A DNA stretch of 64,000 bases from CAVRRZ01 sp963723745. GTDB taxonomy: Bacteria > Actinomycetota > Actinomycetes > Mycobacteriales > Geodermatophilaceae. The stretch is taken from positions 682,001-746,000 of the forward strand of contig CAVRRZ010000004.1 in the NCBI GenBank assembly GCA_963723745.1. Direction: 5' to 3'. The notes beneath the pieces were generated by a model. That model had not been told where the DNA came from and did no database searches. It saw only the letters and a list, made by a program, of their open reading frames with translations. Positions 31,854-40,899 of the stretch are shown piece after piece (the stretch's first letter is position 1; each line of letters opens with the position of its first letter). Made by a program: the position numbers and the translations under genes.

Positions 31854-33080
31854 ATGAGGGCGTACGTCTCCCGGCTGGCCGGGCTGACCGTCTTCGACCC
31901 GAACGGTGACCGCGTGGGCAAGGTGCGCGACGTGGTGGTGGCCCTCCGGACGGGCAACGAGCCTCCGCGGGTCCTCGGCCTGGTCGTCGAGGTGGTCGCG
32001 CGCCGGCGCATCTTCGTGCCGATGGGCCGGGTGACCGCCATCGACCCCGGAGCGGTGATGCTGGGGTCGGGCACCCTGAACCTGAAGCGGTTCGAGCAGC
32101 GGCCCGGCGAGACCCTCGTGCTCGGCGAGCTGCTCGACCGCACCGTCACGATCACCGAGTCGGGCCGGACGGCGCACGTCGTCGACGCCGCGATGGAGCA
32201 GACGCGCACCGGCGACTGGGTGCTCTCCCGGCTCGCCGTCCAGGAGCCAGGCCGCCTCGGCCGCCGCGGCCAGCTGCACCAGCTGGCCTGGGACGAGGTC
32301 ACCGGCCTGACCCTCCCGCAGACCGGCCAGGGTGCCGAGACGCTGCTGGCCACCTACCGCGAGCTGAACGCGGCCGACCTGGCGCACGCCCTCCAGGACC
32401 TGCCCATCAAGCGTCGGCACGAGGTCGCCGAGGCGCTGGACGACGAGCGGCTCGCCGACGTACTGGGTGAGCTGCCAGAAGGCGACCAGATCACGATCCT
32501 GGGCACGCTCGACGAGGAGCGCGCCGCCGACGTGCTCGAGGTGATGGACCCCGACGACGCCGCCGACCTGCTGGCCGAGCTGTCCAACGTCGACCGCAAC
32601 CGGCTGCTCGAGCTGATGGAGCCCGACGAGGCCGAGCCGGTGCGCCAGCTGCTCAAGTACTCCGAGGACACCGCCGGCGGGATCATGACCAGCGAGCCGG
32701 TCATCCTCTCCCCCGACGCCACCGTGGCCGAGGCGCTGGCCCGGGTGCGCGACCCGGAGCTGACCCCTGCCCTGGCCAGCCAGGTCTACGTGTGCCGCCC
32801 GCCCTCGGCCACGCCGACGGGGCGCTACCTGGGTCTCGCGCACATCCAGCGGCTGCTGCGCGAACCGCCGTCCGGACTGGTCAGCGGAGTGCTCGACGAC
32901 CTCGAGCCGCTGCGCCCGCAGGCGCCGCTGGGCGAGGTGACGCGCTACTTCGCCACGTACAACCTCGTCGCGGCACCCGTGGTCGACGCCCAGGGCCGGC
33001 TGGTCGGCGCGGTGAGCGTCGACGACGTCCTCGACCACCTGCTGCCCGACGACTGGCGCGAGCGGGCCCGTCGTGGCTGA
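31854..33080 (+). CDS. MgtE N-terminal/CBS protein with PRC-barrel domain
   Basis: 408 residues without membrane segments. Residues 1-60 form a PRC-barrel (VFDPNGDRVGKVRDVVVAL); residues about 175-280 an MgtE_N domain (LPIKRRHEVAEALDDERLADVLGE, DPDDAADLLAELS); the C-terminal 130 residues are paired CBS motifs (TAGGIMTSEPVILSPDATV, YNLVAAPVVDAQGRLVGAVS). It is the cytoplasmic magnesium-sensing part of MgtE without its channel, so a regulator or a subunit rather than a transporter. A sigE-linked homologue exists in mycobacteria. It overlaps the DUF1003 gene by 8 bp. Confidence 0.88.
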   Translation: MRAYVSRLAGLTVFDPNGDRVGKVRDVVVALRTGNEPPRVLGLVVEVVARRRIFVPMGRVTAIDPGAVMLGSGTLNLKRFEQRPGETLVLGELLDRTVTITESGRTAHVVDAAMEQTRTGDWVLSRLAVQEPGRLGRRGQLHQLAWDEVTGLTLPQTGQGAETLLATYRELNAADLAHALQDLPIKRRHEVAEALDDERLADVLGELPEGDQITILGTLDEERAADVLEVMDPDDAADLLAELSNVDRNRLLELMEPDEAEPVRQLLKYSEDTAGGIMTSEPVILSPDATVAEALARVRDPELTPALASQVYVCRPPSATPTGRYLGLAHIQRLLREPPSGLVSGVLDDLEPLRPQAPLGEVTRYFATYNLVAAPVVDAQGRLVGAVSVDDVLDHLLPDDWRERARRG

Positions 33081-33639
33081 GCAACCCCGCCTCGACGTCC
33101 CCCGCACCGGGGGCCGTCGGCTCAGCAACCTGATCCGGCTCAACCCGGACGCCGTGGGGGCGACCGCCGAGTCGTTCGCCCGGTTCCTGGGCACCGGCAG
33201 GTACCTGGCCATCCAGACGATCCTCGTGATCATCTGGATCGCGCTGAACGTCTTCGCGATCTCCCTGCAGTGGGACCCCTACCCGTTCATCCTGCTCAAC
33301 CTGGCCTTCTCGACCCAGGCCGCCTACGCCGCGCCGCTGATCCTGCTCGCCCAGAACAGGCAGGCCGACCGGGACCGCGTGCAGGCCGAGGAGGACCGGG
33401 CCCGGGCCGCGCAGATGCGCGCCGACACCGAGTACGTGGCCCGGGAGCTGGCCTCGCTGCGGATCGCCGTCGGTGAACTGGCGACCCGCGACTTCCTCCG
33501 CAGCGAGCTCAACCGCCTCGCCGGGGAGGACCCCGACGAGGCGGAGCGGCGGGAGCGGCGGGCCCGCAAGCGGCGGGAGCGCGAGGCCCGGGAGGCCGCG
33601 GAACGCGCCGGTGCCGACGGCGGCCTCGGCCTCAGCTGA
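33073..33639 (+). CDS. DUF1003 membrane protein
   Basis: 188 residues. Two membrane helices (YLAIQTILVIIWIALNVFAI and PFILLNLAFSTQAAYAAPLILL) are followed by a long charged coiled coil rich in Arg, Glu and Ala. It matches DUF1003, whose members are often encoded with MgtE-like proteins. GTG at 33073 overlaps the MgtE-like stop by 8 bp. Its own stop overlaps the convergent gene at 33632 by 8 bp. Confidence 0.9.
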   Translation: MAEQPRLDVPRTGGRRLSNLIRLNPDAVGATAESFARFLGTGRYLAIQTILVIIWIALNVFAISLQWDPYPFILLNLAFSTQAAYAAPLILLAQNRQADRDRVQAEEDRARAAQMRADTEYVARELASLRIAVGELATRDFLRSELNRLAGEDPDEAERRERRARKRREREAREAAERAGADGGLGLS

Positions 33640-34288
33640 GCAGCCCCCCGAACCGCTCGAGTGCCCAGGCCGCCGCCCAGGCCATCGGCACGAGCAGGGC
33701 GAGGCCCCACAGCCGGGTCGCCCGGTGCAGCGGCAGCACGAGCACGATGACTGCGGCGACGAGCAGGTCGACCGCCGCCTGGACCGGTCGGGTGGCCGAC
33801 TCGACGAGCAGCCCGCTCGCTGCGAGGTGCAGCCGCTGTAACGACCCTCCGGCCAGCGCGATCCCGGCGATCCCGGCGAGGAGCAGCCCCGGAACAGCTC
33901 CGGAGCGGGCCGTCGCCCAGCGGACGGCGACCGCGGTCACCGGGACGGCGGTGACCGACAGCACCAGCCAGGCGGGCAGCAACCACGTCCACGGGAAGCC
34001 GAGGACCAGCGACGCCCAGAGGTAGTAGGCGACGGTCATCGCCGCGAAGAACAGCGCGGCCCGGACGCCTGCGGCGGTGAGCGTCGGCGCCGTGCGCCCG
34101 ATCAGGGTCACCGCCAGCACCCACGCGGCCGGGTGGGTACCGAGGTCGGCCGCCCACGTCCACCCGGACTCGTCGGCCGCCTTGGCGGCGACGCCCGTCG
34201 CCGCACCGACGAAGGCGAGGCCGGCGAGGCCGGCGAGGGTGGGCGGTCGGGACGCCGTCGCGAGCGGAGCCGTGGTCACGGTCGACAT
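33632..34288 (-). CDS. DUF6518-like membrane protein
   Basis: 218 residues with six to seven hydrophobic helices (LAGLAGLAFVGAATGVAAK, WVLAVTLIGRTAPTL, ALFFAAMTVAYYLWASLVLG, WLLPAWLVLSVTAVPVTAVAV, AVDLLVAAVIVLVLPLH). The run AADESGWTWAADLG after helix 1 is distinctive. Assignment to DUF6518 is from pattern memory. Start ATG at 34288. Confidence 0.7.
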   Translation of the reverse strand: MSTVTTAPLATASRPPTLAGLAGLAFVGAATGVAAKAADESGWTWAADLGTHPAAWVLAVTLIGRTAPTLTAAGVRAALFFAAMTVAYYLWASLVLGFPWTWLLPAWLVLSVTAVPVTAVAVRWATARSGAVPGLLLAGIAGIALAGGSLQRLHLAASGLLVESATRPVQAAVDLLVAAVIVLVLPLHRATRLWGLALLVPMAWAAAWALERFGGLLS

Positions 34289-34326
34289 CCTCGCCGAGCC
34301 CGCCGCGCCACCGATCCGGGGCGCGG

Positions 34327-34644
34327 TCAGCCGGCCAGCAGGGACACCCCTGCGCCGGCCGCCCCGGCCAGGAGGAGGACGACGATGAACGGTGCCCGCA
34401 GGGCAAGCGCCACCGCGGCCACGGCGAGCCCGACCAGGCGGCCGTCGAGCACCAGGTCGGTACCCGCGGCGAGAGCCTGCACCGCCACGAGCGCCGCCAG
34501 CAGCGCAGCGGGCACGAAGTCGACGACGCGGGCGACCCACGGCTGCTCCACCCACGACGCCGGCACCGACAGCCCCGCCAGCTTGAGCAGGTAGCAACCC
34601 AGCGAGGCGGCCAGCACGGTCACCCAGAGCGCGGTGCCGGTCAT
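34327..34644 (-). CDS. azlD: AzlD branched-chain amino-acid export subunit
   Basis: 105 residues with three to four helices (WVTVLAASLGCYLLKLAGLS, FVPAALLAALVAVQALAAG, IVVLLLAGAAGAGVSLLAG). It is the small partner of AzlC in branched-chain amino-acid (or azaleucine) export. ATG at 34644 overlaps the azlC stop (ATGA), so the pair is coupled. Confidence 0.92.
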   Translation of the reverse strand: MTGTALWVTVLAASLGCYLLKLAGLSVPASWVEQPWVARVVDFVPAALLAALVAVQALAAGTDLVLDGRLVGLAVAAVALALRAPFIVVLLLAGAAGAGVSLLAG

Positions 34645-35354
34645 GCCATCTCCTCGCGAGCGGTCGGCCGCCGTTCACCGTGCGGTCGACCGGCGAGGAC
34701 GACGGCCACCGCGGCCGCGAGCACCTGCACGCCGGCCGGGACGACCGGGGTGAGCGCCAGCGCGATGACCGCGCCGGCGAGCGCCACCCGCCGCTGCACG
34801 GCGGCCTCGGGGAAGGGGCGCCGCAGTCGCGGCCACAGCAGCGCGAGGAAGGCGGCGGGGACGACGGCGTCGAGGGCGGCCCGGGCGGTCTCGCCGAGCG
34901 CCGCCGCACCGAGCACGCCGACGACCGTCATCGCGTTCCAGGTCAGGAAGATCGACGCGCCCCCGGCGAGGAACGCGACGCGGGCGAGCGCCCGGTCCGG
35001 CGCGGCGATCGACAGCGCCGTGGTCTCGTCGATCACCCAGTGGGCCGTCCCGAGCCTGCGCAGCAGGCCCCGCGGCCCGAGCAGCGGCAGGAGGCGGACG
35101 CCGTACACCGTGTTGCGGGTACCGAGCAGGACGGCGCTGCCGACAGCGGCCAGCCCGCTGCCCCCCGCGCCGAGCACGCCGACGAGGGCGAACTGCGAGG
35201 CGCCGGTGAACATCAGGGCCGACAGGGTGATGGCCTGCCACGCGCTCAGGCCGGCGGCGTCGGCGGCGGCACCGAACGCCGCGCCGTAGAGGCCGACCGC
35301 CAAGCCCAGGCCGATGGCGTCGCGCAGCACGGCCGAGCGGGTGGGGGACGACAC
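34641..35354 (-). CDS. azlC: AzlC branched-chain amino-acid exporter
   Basis: 237 residues. The motifs GLYGAAFGAAADAAGLSAWQ, LMFTGASQFALVGVLGAGG and LLGTRNTVYGVRLLPLL fit AzlC, the larger membrane subunit. The GTG at 35354 is 7 nt from TAACGT. The pair azlCD stands alone between mrp and the DUF6518-like gene. Confidence 0.93.
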   Translation of the reverse strand: MSSPTRSAVLRDAIGLGLAVGLYGAAFGAAADAAGLSAWQAITLSALMFTGASQFALVGVLGAGGSGLAAVGSAVLLGTRNTVYGVRLLPLLGPRGLLRRLGTAHWVIDETTALSIAAPDRALARVAFLAGGASIFLTWNAMTVVGVLGAAALGETARAALDAVVPAAFLALLWPRLRRPFPEAAVQRRVALAGAVIALALTPVVPAGVQVLAAAVAVVLAGRPHGERRPTAREEMA

Positions 35355-35361
35355 TCCGGCC

Positions 35362-35367
35362 ACGTTA
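35362..35367 (-). promoter_or_regulatory. -10 box of azlCD
   Basis: Minus-strand TAACGT, 7 nt before the GTG at 35354. Confidence 0.45.
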
Positions 35368-35530
35368 GCGCCGCGACGCAGGTCACCCGTTGCAGCGTGG
35401 ATCACCCGTCCGCCGGGGGGCGTCGTCCGGGCACCGCCGTACAGTGGCGGAAGGTTCCGAGTGCGCAGGTCGGCCGCTTCGACGCGGCTCCTGCGCCCGC
35501 CTCCCCCGCCCGAGGAGACAGACGCACACG

Positions 35531-36682
35531 ATGTCCGACACGCTCACCGGCCCGCCGGCGCTGGACGCGATCAACGCGGCCCTGGCCACCGTCCAGGACC
35601 CGGAGATCAACCGGCCGCTGCCCGACCTCGGCATGATCAAGGACGTGCAGATCGGCGCCGACGGCGCGGTCCGCGTCGAGGTCTACCTCACCGTCGCCGG
35701 GTGCCCGATGCGCGAGACGATCACCAGCCGCGTCACCGAGGCGGTGTCCGCCGTCCCGGGCGTGACCTCGGTGCAGGTCGGGCTGGACGTGATGAGCGAC
35801 GAGCAGCGGTCGGAGCTGCGCAAGAGCGTGCGCGGCACGGACGCGGCCGAGCCGGTGATCCCGTTCGCCCAGCCCGGCTCCCTGACCCGCGTGTACGCGG
35901 TTGCCTCGGGCAAGGGCGGCGTCGGCAAGTCGTCGGTGACGGTCAACCTCGCGGCCGCCCTGGCCAAGCGCGGACTCTCGGTGGGCGTCGTGGACGCCGA
36001 CATCTACGGGCACTCGGTGCCCCGGATGCTCGGAGTGGACGACAAGCCCACCCAGGTCGACAACATGATCATGCCGCCGCAGTCCTACGGCGTGAAGGTC
36101 ATCTCGATCGGCATGTTCACCCCGGGCAACACCCCCGTCGTGTGGCGCGGACCGATGCTGCACCGCGCGCTGCAGCAGTTCCTCGCCGACGTGTGGTGGG
36201 GCGACCTCGACGTCCTGCTGATGGACCTCCCGCCCGGCACCGGCGACGTCGCCATCTCGGTGGCCCAGCTGGTGCCCAACGCCGAGATCCTCGTCGTGAC
36301 GACGCCGCAGCTGGCCGCCGCCGAGGTGGCCGAGCGGGCCGGCGCGATCGCCACCCAGACCCACCAGCAGGTGGTCGGCGTCGTCGAGAACATGTCGTGG
36401 CTCGAGCTGCCCGACGGCTCGCGCATGGAGATCTTCGGCTCCGGCGGTGGCGAGGCCGTGTCCGACGCGCTCACCAAGACCCTGGGCGCCCGGGTTCCGC
36501 TGCTCGGTCAGATCCCGCTCGACACCCGGCTGCGCGAGGCCGGCGACGCCGGCGCCCCGATCGTGCTCGCCGAGCCCGAGTCGGCCGCCGCCCAGGCACT
36601 GGAGAAGATCGCCGACCGCCTGGCCAGCCGCCAGCGCGGCCTCGCCGGCATGAGCCTCGGCCTCACCCCGGTCAGGAAGTAG
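35531..36682 (+). CDS. mrp: Mrp/ApbC-type iron-sulphur cluster carrier ATPase
   Basis: 383 residues. An N-terminal MIP18-like domain (LATVQDPEINRPLPDLGMI, AGCPMRETI) precedes a P-loop domain with the deviant Walker motif VASGKGGVGKSSVTVNLA (about residue 127), DADIYGHSVPRMLGV and LMDLPPGTGDV. These proteins bind and transfer Fe-S clusters to apo-enzymes. The CxxC near the C-terminus that is typical of NBP35/ApbC is not seen, though the cluster may be held otherwise. ATG at 35531. It follows the mycobacterial order of mrp next to the tatB-htrA-rseA-sigE genes. Confidence 0.93.
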   Translation: MSDTLTGPPALDAINAALATVQDPEINRPLPDLGMIKDVQIGADGAVRVEVYLTVAGCPMRETITSRVTEAVSAVPGVTSVQVGLDVMSDEQRSELRKSVRGTDAAEPVIPFAQPGSLTRVYAVASGKGGVGKSSVTVNLAAALAKRGLSVGVVDADIYGHSVPRMLGVDDKPTQVDNMIMPPQSYGVKVISIGMFTPGNTPVVWRGPMLHRALQQFLADVWWGDLDVLLMDLPPGTGDVAISVAQLVPNAEILVVTTPQLAAAEVAERAGAIATQTHQQVVGVVENMSWLELPDGSRMEIFGSGGGEAVSDALTKTLGARVPLLGQIPLDTRLREAGDAGAPIVLAEPESAAAQALEKIADRLASRQRGLAGMSLGLTPVRK

Positions 36683-36769
36683 CGGCCCGCCCGCAGTGCA
36701 CGGGTTCCGCGCGCGTTGCACGCGCTGCAGCCCGGGCTCTGCGGGTGAAGGGCGAGCAATGCGCCGGGG

Positions 36770-37123
36770 TCAGGTCGCGTCGGCGTCGAAGGGCGGGGGC
36801 GTCGCCCGGTCGCGGGCCCGCGCCGCCGCGACCCGGGTGGCGGTCGCGCCGTTGCGAGCGGGCTGCTCGTCGTCGTCGGCGAGCAGCTGCGTGCGGATGA
36901 ACGTGCGCGGGTGGTACTGGCGCAGGTCGAGGTCACGCAGGTGGGCGAGGTCGTCGCCGAGCGACTCGTTGACCTGCGTCCGGACGCCGGTGATCGCCTG
37001 GCGGGCCTTCTTGAGACCGGCGGCGGCGTCCTTGGCCAGGTGGGGCAGCCGCTCGGGCCCGAAGATGAACAGGGCGGCGAGCGCCAGGACGATGATCTCG
37101 CCCCAGCCGATCGAGTCGAACAC
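36770..37123 (-). CDS. tatB: Twin-arginine translocase subunit TatB
   Basis: 117 residues. The N-terminal SIGWGEIIVLALAALFIFGPERLPHLAKD has the Gly-Pro hinge and the amphipathic helix following it; the charged C-terminal half is natively disordered. GTG at 37123 with AGGAG 5 nt upstream. TatB partners with TatC to recognise Tat signal peptides; the multicopper oxidase in this window has one. TatA and TatC are elsewhere. Confidence 0.9.
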   Translation of the reverse strand: MFDSIGWGEIIVLALAALFIFGPERLPHLAKDAAAGLKKARQAITGVRTQVNESLGDDLAHLRDLDLRQYHPRTFIRTQLLADDDEQPARNGATATRVAAARARDRATPPPFDADAT

Positions 37124-37197
37124 CCGCCCGCTCCTGTCGTGACGGCCCGGCATGGCTGCCGCGCCGCCGTCCAGAGTAGGCGCAGGACCCGGCCGGG

Positions 37198-38742
37198 TCA
37201 GGACTCGCCGAGCGTGGCCTCGAGCTCGATCGACCGGCCGTTGCGGATGACCTCGAGGGTCACCGTGTCGCCGGGGTCGCGGCGGTCGACGGCGACGGAC
37301 AGCTCCTCGGAGCTGGCCACCGGCTCGTCGTCGACGGCGATGACCGTGTCCCGCTCCTGCAGACCGGCCGCGTCGGCGGCGCTGTCGGGCTCGACGTTCA
37401 ACACCAGCGCCCCGTTGCGGACGCCGTCGGTGACCGTGCGCGTGCTGACGCCGAGCGTGGCGTGGACGGCGGAGCCGGTCGCGATGAGCTGCTCGGAGAT
37501 GTCGCGGACGGTGTCGATCGGGATCGCGAACCCGAGGCCGATCGAACCGCCGACGCCGCCGACGCCCAGCGACGCGATCGCGGTGTTGATGCCGATGACC
37601 GCCCCGCTCGCGTCGACGAGTGCGCCGCCGGAGTTGCCCGGGTTGATGGGCGCGTCGGTCTGCACGGCGCTGATCACCGCGTTGGTGTCACTGCCCTCGC
37701 CCTGCAGCCGGACCGGCCGGTCGAGCGCGCTGACGATGCCGCTGGTGACGGTGCCGGCCAGGCCCAGCGGCGAGCCGATGGCCACCACCGGGTCGCCGAC
37801 GACGACCTCGTCGGAGCTGCCGAGCGACGCCGTGACCAGGCCCGGCTTCTCGACCTTGAGGACGGCGAGATCACTGGCCGGGTCGCGCCCGACGATGCGG
37901 GCCGCCGACCCGCTGCCGTCGTCGAACACGGCACGGATCTCGGCGCCCTCGGCGCTGTCGGCGCCGGAGACGACGTGGTTGTTGGTCACGATGTAGCCGT
38001 TCTCGCCGTCGATGACCACGCCCGAACCCGTGGCGCCGTTGTTGCCCAGCCGCACCTCGATCGAGACGACGGCGGGCGCGACGCGGGCGGCGATGTCGGA
38101 CACCGACCCGGGCTCGCGCGTGATGCCGGGTTCCACCTCCGACAGCTGCGTCCCGGACGACAGCAGGGGCGTCTCGGCCGCGGTCCGGGTGAAGTACCAG
38201 CCCAGCCCGCCGCCCACCGCGCCGACGAGCAGGACGGCGAGCAGCACGAGCACCGACACCCGCACCGAGAGGTCGCGCAGGCGCACCTTGCGGCGGCCCT
38301 TGGCGTCGACGATCAGCGGCCCGGGCTGCGATTCCTCGTCGTAGACGGCGGGCGCGCCCAGCCCGGCCGGCGCGTGCGGGTCGCGCCAGGGGTCGGAGCG
38401 GGCGTCGGCCTTCCACCACGGTCCGGTGGCGGTGCGCCGACGGCCCGGACGGCCCCCGGGCGGTTCCTGCAGGCCGCGTGCCGGGCCGGGTGGACCGAAT
38501 GCGCGCAGCAGCGCCTCCGGTGGCGGCGGCGGGGCGGGACGCTGCGGCGCCGGCGGGCGCCCTCCGGCGAAGCCACCGGCCACGTCCGCCGGGCGACCGA
38601 ACGCCGCCTGCTGCGCGGGACTGGGCGGGGTGGGAGCAGCCGGTCGGTCGTCGATGCGCGCCGGCGGTGCGAAGCCGTCGTCCGTACCCGGAGGACGGCG
38701 GAACGCCGCCTCGCCGCCGTCGTGCTCGGAGGGCGGAGTCAG
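37198..38742 (-). CDS. htrA: HtrA-like trypsin protease with PDZ domain
   Basis: 514 residues. The first 190 are Pro/Ala-rich and disordered, then a membrane helix (VSVLVLLAVLLVGAVGGGLGW) and an extracytoplasmic trypsin domain with His in VTNNHVV (about residue 255), Asp in DPASDLAVLK (about 291) and Ser in NPGNSGGAL (about 367), and a PDZ domain (VLNVEPDSAADAAGLQ). It degrades or refolds misfolded envelope proteins. The only early start that couples to rseA is CTG at 38742, overlapping its stop as CTGA; the first GTG is at 38583, which would shorten the protein by 53 residues. Confidence 0.88.
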   Translation of the reverse strand: MTPPSEHDGGEAAFRRPPGTDDGFAPPARIDDRPAAPTPPSPAQQAAFGRPADVAGGFAGGRPPAPQRPAPPPPPEALLRAFGPPGPARGLQEPPGGRPGRRRTATGPWWKADARSDPWRDPHAPAGLGAPAVYDEESQPGPLIVDAKGRRKVRLRDLSVRVSVLVLLAVLLVGAVGGGLGWYFTRTAAETPLLSSGTQLSEVEPGITREPGSVSDIAARVAPAVVSIEVRLGNNGATGSGVVIDGENGYIVTNNHVVSGADSAEGAEIRAVFDDGSGSAARIVGRDPASDLAVLKVEKPGLVTASLGSSDEVVVGDPVVAIGSPLGLAGTVTSGIVSALDRPVRLQGEGSDTNAVISAVQTDAPINPGNSGGALVDASGAVIGINTAIASLGVGGVGGSIGLGFAIPIDTVRDISEQLIATGSAVHATLGVSTRTVTDGVRNGALVLNVEPDSAADAAGLQERDTVIAVDDEPVASSEELSVAVDRRDPGDTVTLEVIRNGRSIELEATLGES

Positions 38743-39332
38743 GGTGTCCCACCCGATCCGCGGGCCGAGACGGGAGTGGAGTCGCCGGCGACGAGCGTGC
38801 GGGTGACCGGCGGGACCACCTCGGTGCGCTCCTGGGGCACGGTCGGACCGGCCACCGGCACCCGGCCGCCGTGCGTGGACTCCCCGCCCGGCAGCGTGAA
38901 GGCCAGCAGTGCCACCCCGAGCCCGAGGCCGGCCAGTGTGCCGCCGACGCCGCGCCGGAGCCAGCGGGCGTGGTCCGAGCGCGGCGGAGGCTGCGAAGGT
39001 GCGAGATCGACCGCCCAGCCACCGGTGGCGCCGCCCATGGTCAGCCCGCCGGGGCCGGCCGTGAGCGAGCCGAGGGAGCCGCCGGTCGGGACGTCCGTGG
39101 TGAACGGGATGGCGCACAGCCGGGAGAGCAGGTCACCGGGGACGTCGACCTCGGCGCACTCGTGCAGCGCCTCCTTGGCCTCGCGTTGCGCCTGCACGGC
39201 CAAGCGGCACTGCGCGCAGCCGGCGAGGTGCCGGGCGGCACGACCGGCCGGCCCGGACGGCAGTTCACCGTCGACCAGGGCGGCGATCGCCTCCTGGGCG
39301 AGGTGACTCTCCGGGATCGACAACGCCGTCAT
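38739..39332 (-). CDS. rseA: Anti-sigma factor RseA, zinc-finger (ZAS) type
   Basis: 197 residues. The ZAS motif HxxxCxxC lies at HLAGCAQC (about residue 34-42), followed by an Ala/Gly-rich stretch, a membrane helix (VGGTLAGLGLGVALLAFTLPGG) and an extracytoplasmic tail. ATG at 39332 overlaps the sigE stop by 4 bp. In mycobacteria RseA holds SigE inactive until proteolysis. The same gene order is found here. Confidence 0.9.
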   Translation of the reverse strand: MTALSIPESHLAQEAIAALVDGELPSGPAGRAARHLAGCAQCRLAVQAQREAKEALHECAEVDVPGDLLSRLCAIPFTTDVPTGGSLGSLTAGPGGLTMGGATGGWAVDLAPSQPPPRSDHARWLRRGVGGTLAGLGLGVALLAFTLPGGESTHGGRVPVAGPTVPQERTEVVPPVTRTLVAGDSTPVSARGSGGTP

Positions 39333-39982
39333 CCCTCCAGCACGGGCGTCGGACCCACCCGCCGCGGGGCGAGGTGGGCCAGTGCCTGACGCAGCTGCAC
39401 CCGACCACGGTGGATGCGGCTGCGCACGGTGCCGAGCTTGATCCCGAGGGTCGCGGCGATCTCCTCGTAGGTCAGCCCCTCGATGTCGCACAGGACGACG
39501 GCGACGCGGAACTCCGGCGACAGTGCGTCCAGCGCGGCCTGGACCTGGGGGTCGAGGTGGGTGTCGGCGTAGACCTGCTCCGGGCTGGGCGCGGTGCCGG
39601 GCAGCCGCTCGGTGTCCTCGGGCAGCGCGTCGAAGCGGATTCTCTGACGCCGCCGCACCATGTCGAGGAACAGGTTGGTGGTGATCCGGTGCAGCCAGCC
39701 CTCGAAGGTGCCCGGCGAGAAGTCGGCCAGCGACCGGAAGACACGGACGAACGTCTCCTGCGTGAGGTCCTCGGCGTCCTGGGCGTTGCCCGACAGCCGG
39801 TAGGCCAGCCGGTACACGCGGGCCGAGTGGTCGCGCACGACCTGCTCCCACGTCGGCGCGACCCAGACGTCTGCGGCGGGCTCCGGAACCGCTGGCGCCG
39901 GAACTGCCGCAGGCGCGGTCACCGGCGCGGCCGGTGCGGGCGCGCCGGTTCCGGTCGCAGCGGGGACGGCGGCGTCGGACAC
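39329..39982 (-). CDS. sigE: ECF sigma factor SigE
   Basis: 217 residues. After an Ala/Pro-rich N-terminus, region 2 (VYRLAYRLSGNAQDAEDLTQ and FVRVFRSLADFSPGTFEGWL) and region 4 (ALSPEFRVAVVLCDIEGLTY, EIAATLGIKLGTVRSRIHRG) are clear. It directs transcription of envelope-stress genes such as htrA. GTG at 39982. It begins the chain sigE-rseA-htrA. The 256 bp up to the O-methyltransferase gene (39983-40238) must hold its promoters, though no clear -35/-10 pair for an ECF factor was identified. Confidence 0.92.
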   Translation of the reverse strand: MSDAAVPAATGTGAPAPAAPVTAPAAVPAPAVPEPAADVWVAPTWEQVVRDHSARVYRLAYRLSGNAQDAEDLTQETFVRVFRSLADFSPGTFEGWLHRITTNLFLDMVRRRQRIRFDALPEDTERLPGTAPSPEQVYADTHLDPQVQAALDALSPEFRVAVVLCDIEGLTYEEIAATLGIKLGTVRSRIHRGRVQLRQALAHLAPRRVGPTPVLEG

Positions 39983-40238
39983 GGTCCCAGGATCGCAGAC
40001 CGGGGCGCCCGTTACCTCCCCGACATCCTCCTGGCGGGGGGTGAGGGCACGTGAGAGGCGCACGCCTTGATCAACGTCGGGCCGGGGCCGGTGTTCCCGG
40101 GGCGGCCGGTTCCCAGCGAACTCCCAGCTCCACCGCGCCGGGCGCACCGGGCCAGCGGGCGGCCACTACCCTCGGGCCGGCGATGAGGTGCTCGAGAGCA
40201 CGGCGAAGCCGTTCCGTTCCTGCACCGGAGGTGGGTTG

Positions 40239-40895
40239 ATGAGCGCCGAGGGACCGCCGCCGTCCGGCGGCACGGACGGCGCCGCCTACGCCGACCGGTT
40301 CGCCGCCGAGCCGCCGGAGATGCAGCCGGCCCGGGACCGTGCCGCCCGGCTGCGCGGCGCACCGCCCGTCTCTCCCGGCGTGGGCGCGATGCTCGCCGTC
40401 CTGGCGTCGGGGGTCTCGGCCCGGTCGGTGATCTCGATCGGCAGCGGCGGCGGCATCGCCGGGCTCTGGCTGCTGCGCGGGATGCGCCCGGACGGCGTCC
40501 TGACCGCTCTGGACGGCGACCCCGAGCAGCTGCGCCTGGCCCGGGCGGCGTTCGGCGAGGCCGACGTCCCGTCGTCCCGTACCCGGCTGATCTACGGCAC
40601 CCCCGGCGAGGTGCTGCCCCGCCTGTCCCCCGGCGCCTACGACCTGGTCGCCTGCGACGGGCCGCCGCGCGAGTACGGCCCGCACCTGCCGGGGCTGCTC
40701 GACCTGGTGCGCACCGGCGGCACGCTGGTCTGCCACGGCCTGCTCGCCGGCGGCCGGATCGCCGACCGCACAGCCCGCGACCCGCAGACGGTGGCGTGGC
40801 GCGAGCTGGTGCGCGCCATCCGCGAGGACGAGACGCTGCTGTCCGCCGTCCTCCCCGTGGGCGCCGGCCTGCTGGTCGCGACCAAACGCTCCTGA
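40239..40895 (+). CDS. O-methyltransferase
   Basis: 218 residues of the SAM-dependent O-methyltransferase type: VISIGSGGGIAGLWLLRGM (SAM site), LTALDGDPEQLRLARAAF (acidic ribose binder) and YDLVACDGPPREYGPHLPGL. A homologue sits beside sigE in mycobacteria (divergent from it) as here. GGAGGT at 40227-40232 lies 6 nt before the ATG at 40239. The substrate is unknown. It is convergent with glgC across the long hairpin. Confidence 0.88.
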   Translation: MSAEGPPPSGGTDGAAYADRFAAEPPEMQPARDRAARLRGAPPVSPGVGAMLAVLASGVSARSVISIGSGGGIAGLWLLRGMRPDGVLTALDGDPEQLRLARAAFGEADVPSSRTRLIYGTPGEVLPRLSPGAYDLVACDGPPREYGPHLPGLLDLVRTGGTLVCHGLLAGGRIADRTARDPQTVAWRELVRAIREDETLLSAVLPVGAGLLVATKRS

Positions 40896-40899
40896 CCGG

